From IMG/VR virus record IMGVR_UViG_3300021511_000003, positions 124,001 through 188,000 of that record: a DNA stretch of 64,000 bases; one strand, written 5' to 3'. This DNA is from a virus. The notes below the pieces were generated by a model. That model saw only the letters and a program-made list of their open reading frames with translations. It searched no databases and had not been told where the DNA came from. Positions 27,532 to 35,277 of this stretch are shown here, piece by piece; within the stretch, counting starts at the first letter, position 1; each line of letters begins with the position of its first letter. The position numbers and the translations under genes are program-made.

Positions 27532-28707
27532 TTATTCAAATGAGATTCCGTTATTGAAATATACTTGTGAAGGTTCGTTGATTGATGATGTGTTTGACAT
27601 AAATATATCTTTTAAACCATCATTATTGACATCTTCAACATTTAAAGTATCATCCCAGTTACCGGTAATGATTATTTCTTGATATAATACTACTTCTCCA
27701 TTACAATTGTTAATATAGACTTTTATGACTGATATATCTGAATAATAATTAGTTTGATATATAACTAGATCATCGTAATCATCATTATTAACATCACTTG
27801 CTACCATAGAAGTAATGACTGGAGGATTATCTTCATTAATATAAATATCTGAATAAGCATCTATAGTATCAATACTACTGAAAGTGAAACTGGTCATGTT
27901 ATTTCTCAAAATCGGTAATTCAGGAAATTCAGAAGAATTTAAATTTGGATCATTCGTTCCACCAAGTATAATTTCCTTAATACCATCATTATCAATATCT
28001 ATTGAAACGATATTAGTGAAAAACAGTTCACTATTACCCCTGTAATCATTTAATTCATCGATAGGAATCCAACTGTTATCAACTACAAAATTACCGTTAC
28101 CATCGTTGATAAAGGCATAAATGGTATCATGAAGTGCACTTGCCATGAAATCTAAATACCCATCATTATTGATATCTACTATTTCTAGGCCATGCCAGAA
28201 TTTATATATTTGCTGGACCTGATCGGATGCATCAATAAGACTACCATTTTGCTCTTGAATCAATAAACGAACATAATCATTACCAAATGGTTCTCTGTCA
28301 TAACCATGGTCAACAGATACAATATCATCTAAACCATCACCATTAAAATCAGCAACTTTTACAAATCGAGCAAACATTTTGATAGATGAAGTTGTTTTTA
28401 CATATTGATCGTTCCCATTATTGGTAAAATATACCATGGCGAAGTAATCACGAGTTTCAGTTCCGTAATTATCATCAGCGTTTAGGATTATGATGTCTTG
28501 ATCACCATCATTGGACAAATCAATTTCAAATGTATAAATCCACCCATCAACTTGATCTATATAATTATTAACTTCTGATAAATTACTAACACTCGGATTG
28601 GATTTGTTACTGGATGTATCTGAACTGCTGCCTCCACCTCCACCTCCACATGCACAAATCATTAAAGAAAATACTGTAATAATTATAAGTTTAATAAAAT
28701 TTTTCAT
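27532..28707 (-). CDS. Lipoprotein with FG-GAP/VCBS-type calcium repeats
   Basis: N-terminus KNFIKLIIITVFSLMICAC is a signal peptide with lipobox, followed by a run of six Gly and Ser residues, a linker common in Gram-negative surface lipoproteins. At least six DxNxDGxxD repeats (DFNGDGLDDI, DINNDGYLDF, DIDNDGIKEI, DVNNDGLKDI) predict a seven-blade beta-propeller binding calcium. ATG 28707 is spaced properly from AGGAGG. A secreted lipoprotein is unusual in a phage and may alter the host surface. Confidence 0.8.
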   Translation of the reverse strand: MKNFIKLIIITVFSLMICACGGGGGGSSSDTSSNKSNPSVSNLSEVNNYIDQVDGWIYTFEIDLSNDGDQDIIILNADDNYGTETRDYFAMVYFTNNGNDQYVKTTSSIKMFARFVKVADFNGDGLDDIVSVDHGYDREPFGNDYVRLLIQEQNGSLIDASDQVQQIYKFWHGLEIVDINNDGYLDFMASALHDTIYAFINDGNGNFVVDNSWIPIDELNDYRGNSELFFTNIVSIDIDNDGIKEIILGGTNDPNLNSSEFPELPILRNNMTSFTFSSIDTIDAYSDIYINEDNPPVITSMVASDVNNDDYDDLVIYQTNYYSDISVIKVYINNCNGEVVLYQEIIITGNWDDTLNVEDVNNDGLKDIFMSNTSSINEPSQVYFNNGISFE

Positions 28708-28769
28708 TATCATTTTCCTCCTATTTTATAACATTAATATTAAATTATAAATAAAATCCTTATCATAAT

Positions 28770-28782
28770 TTAATATATATAG
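28770..28782. promoter_or_regulatory. TTAATATATATAG element
   Basis: Exact copy in the divergent region between the lipoprotein and the gene at 28904; TTTTGGAACATAAT follows at about 28825. Confidence 0.4.
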
Positions 28783-28903
28783 CAGAACAGATATTACTTT
28801 AATATCTGAGATGTTATTTTGTTATTTTGGAACATAATTCAAATATAAGTATCATAATGAAAAATGTTTATACAGAAGAATCAATAAAAGAAACGGAGAA
28901 AAA

Positions 28904-29341
28904 ATGGAAAAAAACATGAGCGAACAGGCAAATGCTGGAATGACAAGAGATGATAGTTCAACTGCAACAAGATTACTTGATAAAAATTGGAGTCCTTTAA
29001 TTGTAAGAAAATATCAAATGGAAGGATGGCCTTTATTTGTATCATTAATTTGTGATGCTAATCTAAATGATCTTGATCAAACAGTTTACGAAATTCACGA
29101 TCAAGCAAAAGAAGCTGGATTTGTTGACGGAACAATTCAGGGGGGTAGAAATTATTGTGGTTTTTTGAGTGATAAAATTAAAGAACATTATGATGAAATA
29201 AAAAGAGGCTGTGTAGAAGGAGTAGCTATATTATGGTATATTGATAAATGTTTTATTTCTAGTCTTTATGGAGATTTTATGGTTCATAATTCATGTAAAA
29301 ATGAATTATTTCAAATAATTAATACACTACCACATATATAA
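28904..29341 (+). CDS. Hypothetical protein
   Basis: 145 residues, mixed alpha/beta, rich in acidic residues (SLICDANLNDLDQTVYEIHD). ACGGAG precedes the ATG. No family recognised. Confidence 0.6.
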   Translation: MEKNMSEQANAGMTRDDSSTATRLLDKNWSPLIVRKYQMEGWPLFVSLICDANLNDLDQTVYEIHDQAKEAGFVDGTIQGGRNYCGFLSDKIKEHYDEIKRGCVEGVAILWYIDKCFISSLYGDFMVHNSCKNELFQIINTLPHI

Positions 29342-29360
29342 TTTATAACAACCTTCATGA

Positions 29361-29379
29361 TTTAGAACAAGATATAAAT
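29361..29379 (+). promoter_or_regulatory. AGAACA-TATAAATA promoter motif
   Basis: TTTAGAACAAGATATAAAT, 17 bases ahead of the HNH gene start. Confidence 0.5.
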
Positions 29380-29395
29380 CATGGAGGTTGTTAGT

Positions 29396-29644
29396 ATGAA
29401 TGAAAATCCGTTGTGTAAATGTGGTTGTGGAAAAAGAGTTGTAAAGCCAAATAATAAATATATTTTAGGACATAATAAAACAGTTATGACTTTAGGGGCT
29501 AAAGAAAAACAACGTGAGAGAACATATGAAGAATTATATGGAGAAGAAAAAGCTCAACAAGTAAAGAAAAACTATGAAATTAATCCATATAAAAAAAGAG
29601 TTGAAGTAGTACCTGAAGTTAGAAAAATAGTTTTTGAGAGTTAA
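29396..29644 (+). CDS. N-terminal half of a split HNH endonuclease
   Basis: MNENPLCKCGCGKRVVKPNN is a zinc-knuckle, then TYEELYGEEKAQQVKKN as in NUMOD-type endonucleases. Start at 29396 after GGAGG. The frame ends at TAA 29642 just where an HNH domain should begin; the domain is in the next frame. Confidence 0.6.
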   Translation: MNENPLCKCGCGKRVVKPNNKYILGHNKTVMTLGAKEKQRERTYEELYGEEKAQQVKKNYEINPYKKRVEVVPEVRKIVFES

Positions 29645-29825
29645 GTGGAGATGTCAAAAATGTGGGTCCTCCGAAAACCTTGAGTGTCACCATATTGATC
29701 CAATATCACAAGAACCATTTTTTGCAAATGACCCCGATTCTTGTATAACTTTATGTAAAGAATGTCATAAATTTATACATACTAAAATTGATGGGTGTAA
29801 ATATAATGAATTGAAAACGTGCTAA
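29634..29825 (+). CDS. C-terminal HNH half in the +1 frame
   Basis: WRCQKCGSSENLECHHIDPI...CITLCKECHKF is a complete HNH with two CxxC pairs and HH. It starts only from TTG within the preceding ORF and lies in the +1 frame, so it is either a frameshifted gene or a product of ribosomal shifting near a T5 run at 29631-29635. Confidence 0.65.
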   Translation: MRVKWRCQKCGSSENLECHHIDPISQEPFFANDPDSCITLCKECHKFIHTKIDGCKYNELKTC

Positions 29826-29849
29826 AAAGTTAAATAATCAGGAGTAAAA

Positions 29850-30314
29850 ATGTGTTATGCGAGACGATTTGTATTTGAAAATTTTTTACGATTAAAAACA
29901 GATAATATTTTAGAGGAGAATGAAACACCAATGATTGTAGTCGATAAGAGTTGGGGATGGGAAAAATGGTTTGCTGACAATAGTTTATATTTTGGTAAAT
30001 GTTTATATGTTAAAAAAGGTAAATGGTCTTCTTTTGGTAATTTTCATTATCATAAAATCAAAGATGAAACTTTTTTTGTTATTTCAGGTAAGCTACATCT
30101 TGAGTATGTAATTGAAACAGAAAAAGAAATGGAAATTTTAACTTTGATTTTAAATAAGGGTGACTCTTTTAGAGTAAAACCGGGTGTGAAACATAGATTT
30201 ACATCGACTAGTTTTCTCGGTTGTAAATTTATTGAAGCATCTACCACACATAGGGATGAAGATTCATATAGATGTTATTGGGATGAGAATGGGAATAAAT
30301 GGGTTCTAGTATAG
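29850..30314 (+). CDS. Cupin-domain sugar-binding or isomerase-like protein
   Basis: GNFHYHKIKDETFFVISGKL is the HxH(x4)E cupin metal motif and PGVKHRFTS the second cupin motif. WGWEKWFADN at the front resembles sugar-phosphate isomerase-like cupins. 154 residues. Stop TAG. Overlaps the heptose-type nucleotidyltransferase by 16 bases. Confidence 0.7.
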   Translation: MCYARRFVFENFLRLKTDNILEENETPMIVVDKSWGWEKWFADNSLYFGKCLYVKKGKWSSFGNFHYHKIKDETFFVISGKLHLEYVIETEKEMEILTLILNKGDSFRVKPGVKHRFTSTSFLGCKFIEASTTHRDEDSYRCYWDENGNKWVLV

Positions 30315-30721
30315 TATTTACAAATGGGTGTTTTGATGTTTTTCATTATGGTCATCTGCATTTACTGAAAGAAGCCAAAAAATTTGCTGATTTTTTAATT
30401 GTTGGTATAAACAATGATGAATCAATTAGACATTTAAAAGGTGTTGGGCGTCCGATATTTCCTTTGAAGTATAGAATGGCAATATTATCATCATTAATTT
30501 ATGTAGATGAAGTCATACCTTTTAAAGATGACACACCACTTAAACTTATCAGAATAATAAAGCCTGATATTTTAGTAAAAGGTGGGGATTGGAAAGTTGA
30601 TGATATTGTTGGGGCTACTTATGTGATGAAACATGGTGGGAAAGTCAAAACAATACCATTCATTGAAGGATTTTCTTCAACTAAAATATTACAAAATAAA
30701 CAATATGAAAAAAATATATAA
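30299..30721 (+). CDS. HldE/RfaE C-domain-like heptose-1-P nucleotidyltransferase
   Basis: FTNGCFDVFHYGHLHLLKEA is the HxGH nucleotide-binding loop of the RfaE2/TagD type. LIVGINNDESIRHLKG, GRPIFPLKYRM, ILVKGGDW and EGFSSTKIL fit the adenylyltransferase half of ADP-heptose synthase (HldE). 140 residues; the kinase half is absent. With the cupin and HAD genes it looks like a small nucleotide-sugar module. Confidence 0.8.
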   Translation: MGSSIVFTNGCFDVFHYGHLHLLKEAKKFADFLIVGINNDESIRHLKGVGRPIFPLKYRMAILSSLIYVDEVIPFKDDTPLKLIRIIKPDILVKGGDWKVDDIVGATYVMKHGGKVKTIPFIEGFSSTKILQNKQYEKNI

Positions 30722-30923
30722 ACGAAGAATATATTGGTTTAGTACAATAAAGGCTTGTGGTGCTGTGGCTGTTGATCAGAATGGTTTTGTTTATAATCTT
30801 GATACAGCACCAATTTTTAGGTGGATGGTAGGTAAAAAATTTGTAGTGATGAAAAACTTTTTAAGAAGTAAAAATCAATTCATTGGATGTAAAAAAATAG
30901 GTGAGGAGGTTGATCCATTCTGA
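30705..30923 (+). CDS. Small hypothetical basic protein
   Basis: About 72 residues from ATG 30705 (MKKIYKRRIYWFSTIKACGA). Beta-rich and basic. Overlaps the previous and next genes. No family recognised. Confidence 0.45.
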   Translation: MKKIYKRRIYWFSTIKACGAVAVDQNGFVYNLDTAPIFRWMVGKKFVVMKNFLRSKNQFIGCKKIGEEVDPF

Positions 30924-31222
30924 TGATTTATTGTATTGATGTAGATGGAACAATATGTAATGAAACATGGGATGTTGGATATAAATATGCCAAACCAAAT
31001 CAGAAGATGGTTGATAAAATTAATCGTCTTTATGAGGAAGGACATACAATAAAAATATTTACAGCAAGGGGTCAAGTAACTGGTATTGATCACGAGCAAT
31101 TTACTAAAGATCAATTAAAGAAATGGGGTGTAAAATATCATGAATATCATAAAAAAACTCCTGGTGATTTTTATATAGATGATAAAGCAGTTACACCTGA
31201 AAAATTTTTAATAGGAGAATAA
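30923..31222 (+). CDS. Small HAD-superfamily phosphatase
   Basis: IYCIDVDGTIC is HAD motif I (DxDGT), IKIFTARG motif II, and GDFYIDDKAV motif IV. 99 residues, no cap domain, like capsule-biosynthesis phosphatases or HldD-linked GmhB-like enzymes. Likely acts on a sugar phosphate in the same operon. Confidence 0.8.
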   Translation: MIYCIDVDGTICNETWDVGYKYAKPNQKMVDKINRLYEEGHTIKIFTARGQVTGIDHEQFTKDQLKKWGVKYHEYHKKTPGDFYIDDKAVTPEKFLIGE

Positions 31223-31223
31223 A

Positions 31224-31778
31224 ATGGCAAATTTTGATGAAGCATTTAATATAACGATGGGCAACGAAGGTATTTATTCAAATGATCCTAATGATGCTGG
31301 TGGTGAAACATATCGTGGTATTGCAAGACGTTATAATCCACAGTGGAAGGGATGGAAAATTATTGATGATACAAAACCAGATATTGATTTTTATAGAATG
31401 GATTCAATTGTCAGAAGATTTTATGAGACAAGATATTGGGATGTAAATCTTTTAGATGAGTTTCCACAATCAATCGCAAATGAAATGTTTGATACTGGAG
31501 TGAATATGGGCATTGGAAGGGCTGCAAAGTTTCTTCAAGAATCGTTAAATTATTTAAATCGTGATGAAACTTTGTTTACTGATCTTGTAGTTGATGGGGT
31601 TATTGGTTCAGCTACACTACATGCTCTTTCTAAAATGGATAAATCGGATAAAAAAATTATTTTGATAATGTTAAATGTATGCCAAGGTCGACATTATATG
31701 AATTATATGAAAAAATCTTCAACACAAGAGAAATATGCCCGAGGTTGGTTTAAAAGGGTGTTTCTTTTAAAAAATTAA
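31224..31778 (+). CDS. Endolysin, GH108 N-acetylmuramidase
   Basis: MGNEGIYSNDPNDAGGETYR with the catalytic Glu, then FYETRYWD and NEMFDTGVNMGIGRAAKFLQ as in GH108 plus the PG-binding_3 domain (VDGVIGSATLHAL). 184 residues, standard. Cleaves peptidoglycan for lysis. No signal peptide, so a holin or other export route is needed. Confidence 0.88.
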   Translation: MANFDEAFNITMGNEGIYSNDPNDAGGETYRGIARRYNPQWKGWKIIDDTKPDIDFYRMDSIVRRFYETRYWDVNLLDEFPQSIANEMFDTGVNMGIGRAAKFLQESLNYLNRDETLFTDLVVDGVIGSATLHALSKMDKSDKKIILIMLNVCQGRHYMNYMKKSSTQEKYARGWFKRVFLLKN

Positions 31779-31787
31779 GAGGGAAAA

Positions 31788-32165
31788 ATGACACAAGAAA
31801 AAAAATATACATATAATTTAAATCCTTTTTATAGATATAAAGGATTAGTTCTGAGAGTGATTGATGGTGACACTGTTGATGTTCTATTAGATTTGGGGTT
31901 TGGAATGTCAACTAAACAACGGTTGAGAATTGATGACTATGATGCTCCTGAATCATGGCGACCAAGAAATGAAGCTGAAAAAAAGCATGGTGAAGAAGCA
32001 AAAGCAAAAGCAAAAGAATTACTTGATGGTAAAACATTGATTTTTACAACATCAAAAGCTGTTGGTATATATGGCCGATATGGTGCGTCTATAACGCTTG
32101 AGGATGGTCGTAAGTTTAGAGATGTAATGATCAATGAAGGGCTGCAAAAGAGGGATGAATATTAA
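31788..32165 (+). CDS. Staphylococcal nuclease-like (thermonuclease) protein
   Basis: LVLRVIDGDTVDVLLDLG, RLRIDDYDAPE and GIYGRYGASITL are the SNase-fold landmarks, including active-site Arg and Asp positions. 125 residues, no signal peptide. May degrade host nucleic acid. Confidence 0.8.
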   Translation: MTQEKKYTYNLNPFYRYKGLVLRVIDGDTVDVLLDLGFGMSTKQRLRIDDYDAPESWRPRNEAEKKHGEEAKAKAKELLDGKTLIFTTSKAVGIYGRYGASITLEDGRKFRDVMINEGLQKRDEY

Positions 32166-32210
32166 ATAAGTGCCTTAAATATAAAAAATATATGAATATT
32201 TGGAGTGTAT

Positions 32211-32426
32211 ATGATAACAAAAAATAAAGCACAGTGTAAATTATGTAAAACTATAATTGAATCTAAACATCGTCATGATTTTGTTACGTGTAAATGTGGT
32301 GAAATTTTTGTAGATGGTGGATTTGATTACCTCAGATCTGGTGCAAAAGATTTTATTAATTTTATTGATTTATCTGAATCAGATGATAAAGAAAGATCTC
32401 ATATTGATGAATATAAGGAGTTATGA
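32211..32426 (+). CDS. Small zinc-binding phage protein
   Basis: About 71 residues: KAQCKLCKTIIESKHRHDFV and CKCGEIFVDGGFDYLR give two CxxC-type pairs and a C-terminal block found in small phage proteins (DUF7695-like). ATG 32211 after TGGAG. Function unknown. Confidence 0.55.
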   Translation: MITKNKAQCKLCKTIIESKHRHDFVTCKCGEIFVDGGFDYLRSGAKDFINFIDLSESDDKERSHIDEYKEL

Positions 32427-32668
32427 TGCGAGAAACATTGAGTTTATTAAAACTCTACCACTGGAAAAAATCGTTTTGGACAGGTCATTACTTATGGTTA
32501 ATACGCCAATGGGGATGGAAGTATATCTTTATTGATACATGGGTGGAGATTATAAGTCTTGTAAAACGTAAAACTGGTGGAAGGTTGGCTATAAATCCCC
32601 AAGGCAATAAAAGAGATGTGTATTTATGGCCTTGGGAACAAATGCCAAGCGGGTATCGATGGTTTTAA
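32426..32668 (+). CDS. Small Trp-rich hypothetical protein
   Basis: 80 residues with many Trp and aromatic residues (YHWKKSFWTGHYLWL), possibly membrane-associated. AAGGAG lies 5 bases upstream of ATG 32426. Confidence 0.5.
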   Translation: MRETLSLLKLYHWKKSFWTGHYLWLIRQWGWKYIFIDTWVEIISLVKRKTGGRLAINPQGNKRDVYLWPWEQMPSGYRWF

Positions 32669-32688
32669 TCAATAACATATAATAGTAG

Positions 32689-32761
32689 TTCCCTCAGTGG
32701 GACTTGAACCCACAACCTTCTGATTAAAAGTCAGATGCTCTACCAATTGAGCTATGAGAGA
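32689..32761 (-). tRNA. tRNA-Lys(TTT)
   Basis: Complete cloverleaf, loop CTTTTAA, seven acceptor pairs, A73. The three following bases are CTA, so CCA is not encoded (unlike most tRNAs here). Confidence 0.93.
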
Positions 32762-32770
32762 ATGAGTCTT

Positions 32771-33181
32771 TTACAATAATTTCAAATGACTGGTAATTTT
32801 ATCAATATTTGAAATTTCATCTGGACCAATTGCCAATGCTGTATATGTTGCTACTCCGTGAAATTCAGTTAAACCAGAATCATGAATCAATGCATTGATT
32901 ATTTTATAATCATCAGCAGATTTTTTTAAAGATAACAATTCTTCTTCTGAATCACAACTAACAACAATTTTTGTAAATAAACCAGTTAACCACTGATATA
33001 AAGGTTTATCATGGTGCATTGTCACCCCTATTGTTGTATATTCCTCGTAAAATTCTGAATGATGCATTAAATCTAAAATAGCTTTCATAGAAGCGTGAGC
33101 TCCCTGAGCAATCATTTTACCCTTCCTCATATTTAAATCTTTTCTGATTACAATTACTTGTTTAGTTTTCATTATAATCAT
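32771..33181 (-). CDS. pth2: Peptidyl-tRNA hydrolase, Pth2 family
   Basis: KQVIVIRKDLNMRKGKMIAQ and GAHASMKAI form the Pth2 N-terminal core (K/R-G-K-x-x-A-Q-x-x-H). IVVSCDSEEELLSLKKSADD and GPDEISNIDKITSHLKLL the rest. Rescues tRNAs from dropped-off peptidyl-tRNA. Located between tRNA-Lys and tRNA-Cys. Pth2 is the archaeal/eukaryotic type, rare in bacteria but seen in phages. Confidence 0.8.
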   Translation of the reverse strand: MIIMKTKQVIVIRKDLNMRKGKMIAQGAHASMKAILDLMHHSEFYEEYTTIGVTMHHDKPLYQWLTGLFTKIVVSCDSEEELLSLKKSADDYKIINALIHDSGLTEFHGVATYTALAIGPDEISNIDKITSHLKLL

Positions 33182-33199
33182 ATATTTCCTTTCTTGTGG

Positions 33200-33273
33200 A
33201 GTCGGTGGAGGGATTTGAACCCCCGATAACGGTGTTGCAGACCGTCGCCTTAGACCAACTTAGCTACACCGAC
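33200..33273 (-). tRNA. tRNA-Cys(GCA)
   Basis: Loop CTGCAAC in a stem ACGGT/ACCGT; acceptor GTCGGTG/CACCGAC, U73 (a Cys identity base), encoded CCA. Confidence 0.93.
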
Positions 33274-33285
33274 TTAAATATAAAT

Positions 33286-33446
33286 AATAGGACTACACTA
33301 ATTTTCGTCAAAATTATACCACCATTGTCCTTTTGGACTTTCCATATACCTCGTCCTATTATGAAGGATAATGTACCGGAAGTACTCTTTCGAGTGGCAC
33401 TTAATCCATTCAAAGGAGTGTCCTCGGATTTCAAGCATTCCGGTAC
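33286..33446. ncRNA. Two-module structured RNA of unknown family
   Basis: Module 1 is closed by AATAGGAC/GTCCTATT (33286-33293, 33353-33360) with inner hairpins AATTTT-cgtc-AAAATT and GTCC-tttt-GGAC. Module 2 is closed by GTACCGGA/TCCGGTAC (33373-33380, 33439-33446) with inner ACTC-tttc-GAGT and CACT...AGTG. Non-coding, between a small basic gene and tRNA-Cys. Direction unproven, probably minus. Confidence 0.45.
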
Positions 33447-33452
33447 AAGCTA

Positions 33453-33623
33453 TTAACGAGAAGCTTTTTTAGCAGCTTTTTTGGCAGCTTTTTTAGCTTC
33501 TTTTTTGGCACGACGTTCTTTATTTATTTCCCAACGACGTTCAATATTATAACGGGACTTGGCAGGACGACGTCCAGAACGTCCATGTTTGCGACTTTTT
33601 TTACCAGTTTTAGTATTAGACAA
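33453..33623 (-). CDS. Small Arg/Lys-rich protein with AKKA tail
   Basis: 56 residues from a TTG codon placed 9 bases after a perfect AAAGGAGGTG site. SNTKTGKKSRKHGRSGRRPA then tandem KKAAKKAAKKA. Very basic, like nucleic-acid or ribosome-binding tails (histone H1, ribosomal proteins). No family recognised. The strong ribosome site suggests high expression. Confidence 0.65.
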   Translation of the reverse strand: MSNTKTGKKSRKHGRSGRRPAKSRYNIERRWEINKERRAKKEAKKAAKKAAKKASR

Positions 33624-33687
33624 GATGTTTCACCTCCTTTAAAATGAATTTACATCTTGATAATACCTCCTGCACTTAATAATTTAA

Positions 33688-34449
33688 TCATATTTTTTCT
33701 CCTTCAATTTCTTTTATATCATCTTTTACTTTTGTATAATCGACTCGTTTTTGATAAGTGCCTTGCAATTCTTTTGCTAAAGCATCTTTGATTTTTTGGA
33801 GGTCACCGAGTCTCATTACAACATCATCTAACTGCCCATCGCTCATTAAATCATTAATTGTATCTTCAATAATAATCAAAGGGTCAAACTCTGACTGACG
33901 ATTTTGAGCCTCTGATCTTGATCTTGCTTCTAGATGATCACATATCATTAAAATTGCTGATTCTATGCATGTTGGAATTGTACCTTTATAACGATAATGA
34001 TCCTCAACGTCGCTTCCTGATTTTTTAAAGAAGTATTTCATTACTGAAGTACCATGATGTTGAGTTGCAATTTTAATCAATTCAATGGGAAAAACACCTT
34101 CGTGTAATAATATAAAAGCTGTGTCCGAAATGTGTCTACTTATAATTTGAAAACTTATTTTTGGATCAAGGTTATCGTGTGCATTTTCACTATCTAATTG
34201 ATTTTCTGTAAAATAGTTGGGATTTATGATTTTACCAACATCATGATACAATGCCGCAACTTTCATAAATGTTATATCAAGACCTAAGTCAATTGAAATT
34301 GCTTCAACCATCGATGCCAAGTTTTGTGAATGTTTATAACTACCAGGGCACATTTCTCTAAATTTGTTTAATAAAGGATAAGAAGTTTCAAGTAGGTCTT
34401 TTAGAACATCTTTTTCTTTTTCATCATGTTGACTAATTTCATCGACCAT
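33688..34449 (-). CDS. PgpH/YqfF-like HD phosphohydrolase
   Basis: GSYKHSQNLASMVEAI, ALYHDVGKIINPNYFTENQ, NAHDNLDPKISFQIISRHI, ATQHHGTSVMKYFF and LMICDHLEARSRS match the HD domain of PgpH-type c-di-AMP phosphodiesterases in order. The membrane and 7TMR parts are absent (253 residues). Predicted soluble metal phosphohydrolase that could act on a cyclic nucleotide signal; substrate not shown. Confidence 0.75.
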   Translation of the reverse strand: MVDEISQHDEKEKDVLKDLLETSYPLLNKFREMCPGSYKHSQNLASMVEAISIDLGLDITFMKVAALYHDVGKIINPNYFTENQLDSENAHDNLDPKISFQIISRHISDTAFILLHEGVFPIELIKIATQHHGTSVMKYFFKKSGSDVEDHYRYKGTIPTCIESAILMICDHLEARSRSEAQNRQSEFDPLIIIEDTINDLMSDGQLDDVVMRLGDLQKIKDALAKELQGTYQKRVDYTKVKDDIKEIEGEKI

Positions 34450-34476
34450 TATATCTCCTAACTTTGATTAAAATGG

Positions 34477-34551
34477 TACCCCCGGCAGGATTCGAACCTG
34501 CGACTTCCTAGTTCGTAGCCAGGCGCTCTATATCCACTGAGCTACGGGGGC
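34477..34551 (-). tRNA. tRNA-Arg(ACG)
   Basis: Loop CTACGAA; acceptor GCCCCCG/CGGGGGT with G1-U72 wobble; A73; encoded CCA. Confidence 0.93.
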
Positions 34552-34558
34552 TTATTTA

Positions 34559-35251
34559 TTAATAAGGATAATCAATAATTGTAATTTTATCCGAATAGTA
34601 CCACTCAAACATATTTCTTCTAAGTTTAGCCATATAGATTTTATTTTCAGCTTTTCTTCTCAGATTATAAAATACTATACCTTCTGCCATAATATCTTTA
34701 TTTCCTTGTTTTGTAGCAAACCGAGAAATAAGCCAATCTTTAAACCATAGACTCCAATTATCAAACGTTCTATCATGTTCATGAAATGATCTATATGATA
34801 GATGTTTAACTGCTTTTTCAAAAGGATACCAAATATGTGTTTTCAATTTATAAGGATTCCCCTGTAGTTTTGGTCCTATTAATTCGCCAGCTTGAACCCC
34901 ATCTTGTTTTACATACCCTTTTGAAATTGCTTGAAAAACACCTTCGATGATAAATGTTTTTCCTTTTATAATTTGTAATGGGTCAATTACATTTTTTCTA
35001 TTTTGAAGAGCAGTTAATCTACCATTTTCTGTCATGAGTTTTATATTGCTACCATCTAATTTTTCTACTGCAAAAGTATCTTTATCCTCAAATACCCACT
35101 CATATCCAGGAGTGATTTCAGTAGTTACTAAATATGCAGATGGTCTTCGTAATTGTAATTTTCTTCCATATTTTTTCCATTCAGTTATGTTCACGTCAAA
35201 GTCCTTTCTAATAAAAGGACATTGTAGTTTTGGAAAGTTTGTTAGTACCAT
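34559..35251 (-). CDS. RNA ligase-like nucleotidyltransferase
   Basis: FAVEKLDGSNIKLMTENGRL is ligase motif I (KxDG), TFIIEGVFQ motif III-like, MAEGIVFYN motif IV and KIYMAKLRRNMF motif V. 230 residues, close to the catalytic domain of Rnl2-type RNA ligases. Placed among tRNAs, so tRNA repair after anticodon-nuclease attack is a fair inference. Confidence 0.7.
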   Translation of the reverse strand: MVLTNFPKLQCPFIRKDFDVNITEWKKYGRKLQLRRPSAYLVTTEITPGYEWVFEDKDTFAVEKLDGSNIKLMTENGRLTALQNRKNVIDPLQIIKGKTFIIEGVFQAISKGYVKQDGVQAGELIGPKLQGNPYKLKTHIWYPFEKAVKHLSYRSFHEHDRTFDNWSLWFKDWLISRFATKQGNKDIMAEGIVFYNLRRKAENKIYMAKLRRNMFEWYYSDKITIIDYPY

Positions 35252-35277
35252 TTTTACACCTATATGTATTATTGTGT

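Noticed and set aside
28904-29341. Anti-CRISPR or toxin assignment for the unknown small genes
   Set aside because: No motif or context supports such a call; left as hypothetical.
33286-33446. RNase P RNA (GGAAAGTCC seen on the minus strand)
   Set aside because: Only the short GGAAAGUCC string matches; the flanking conserved regions and size of RNase P RNA are missing.
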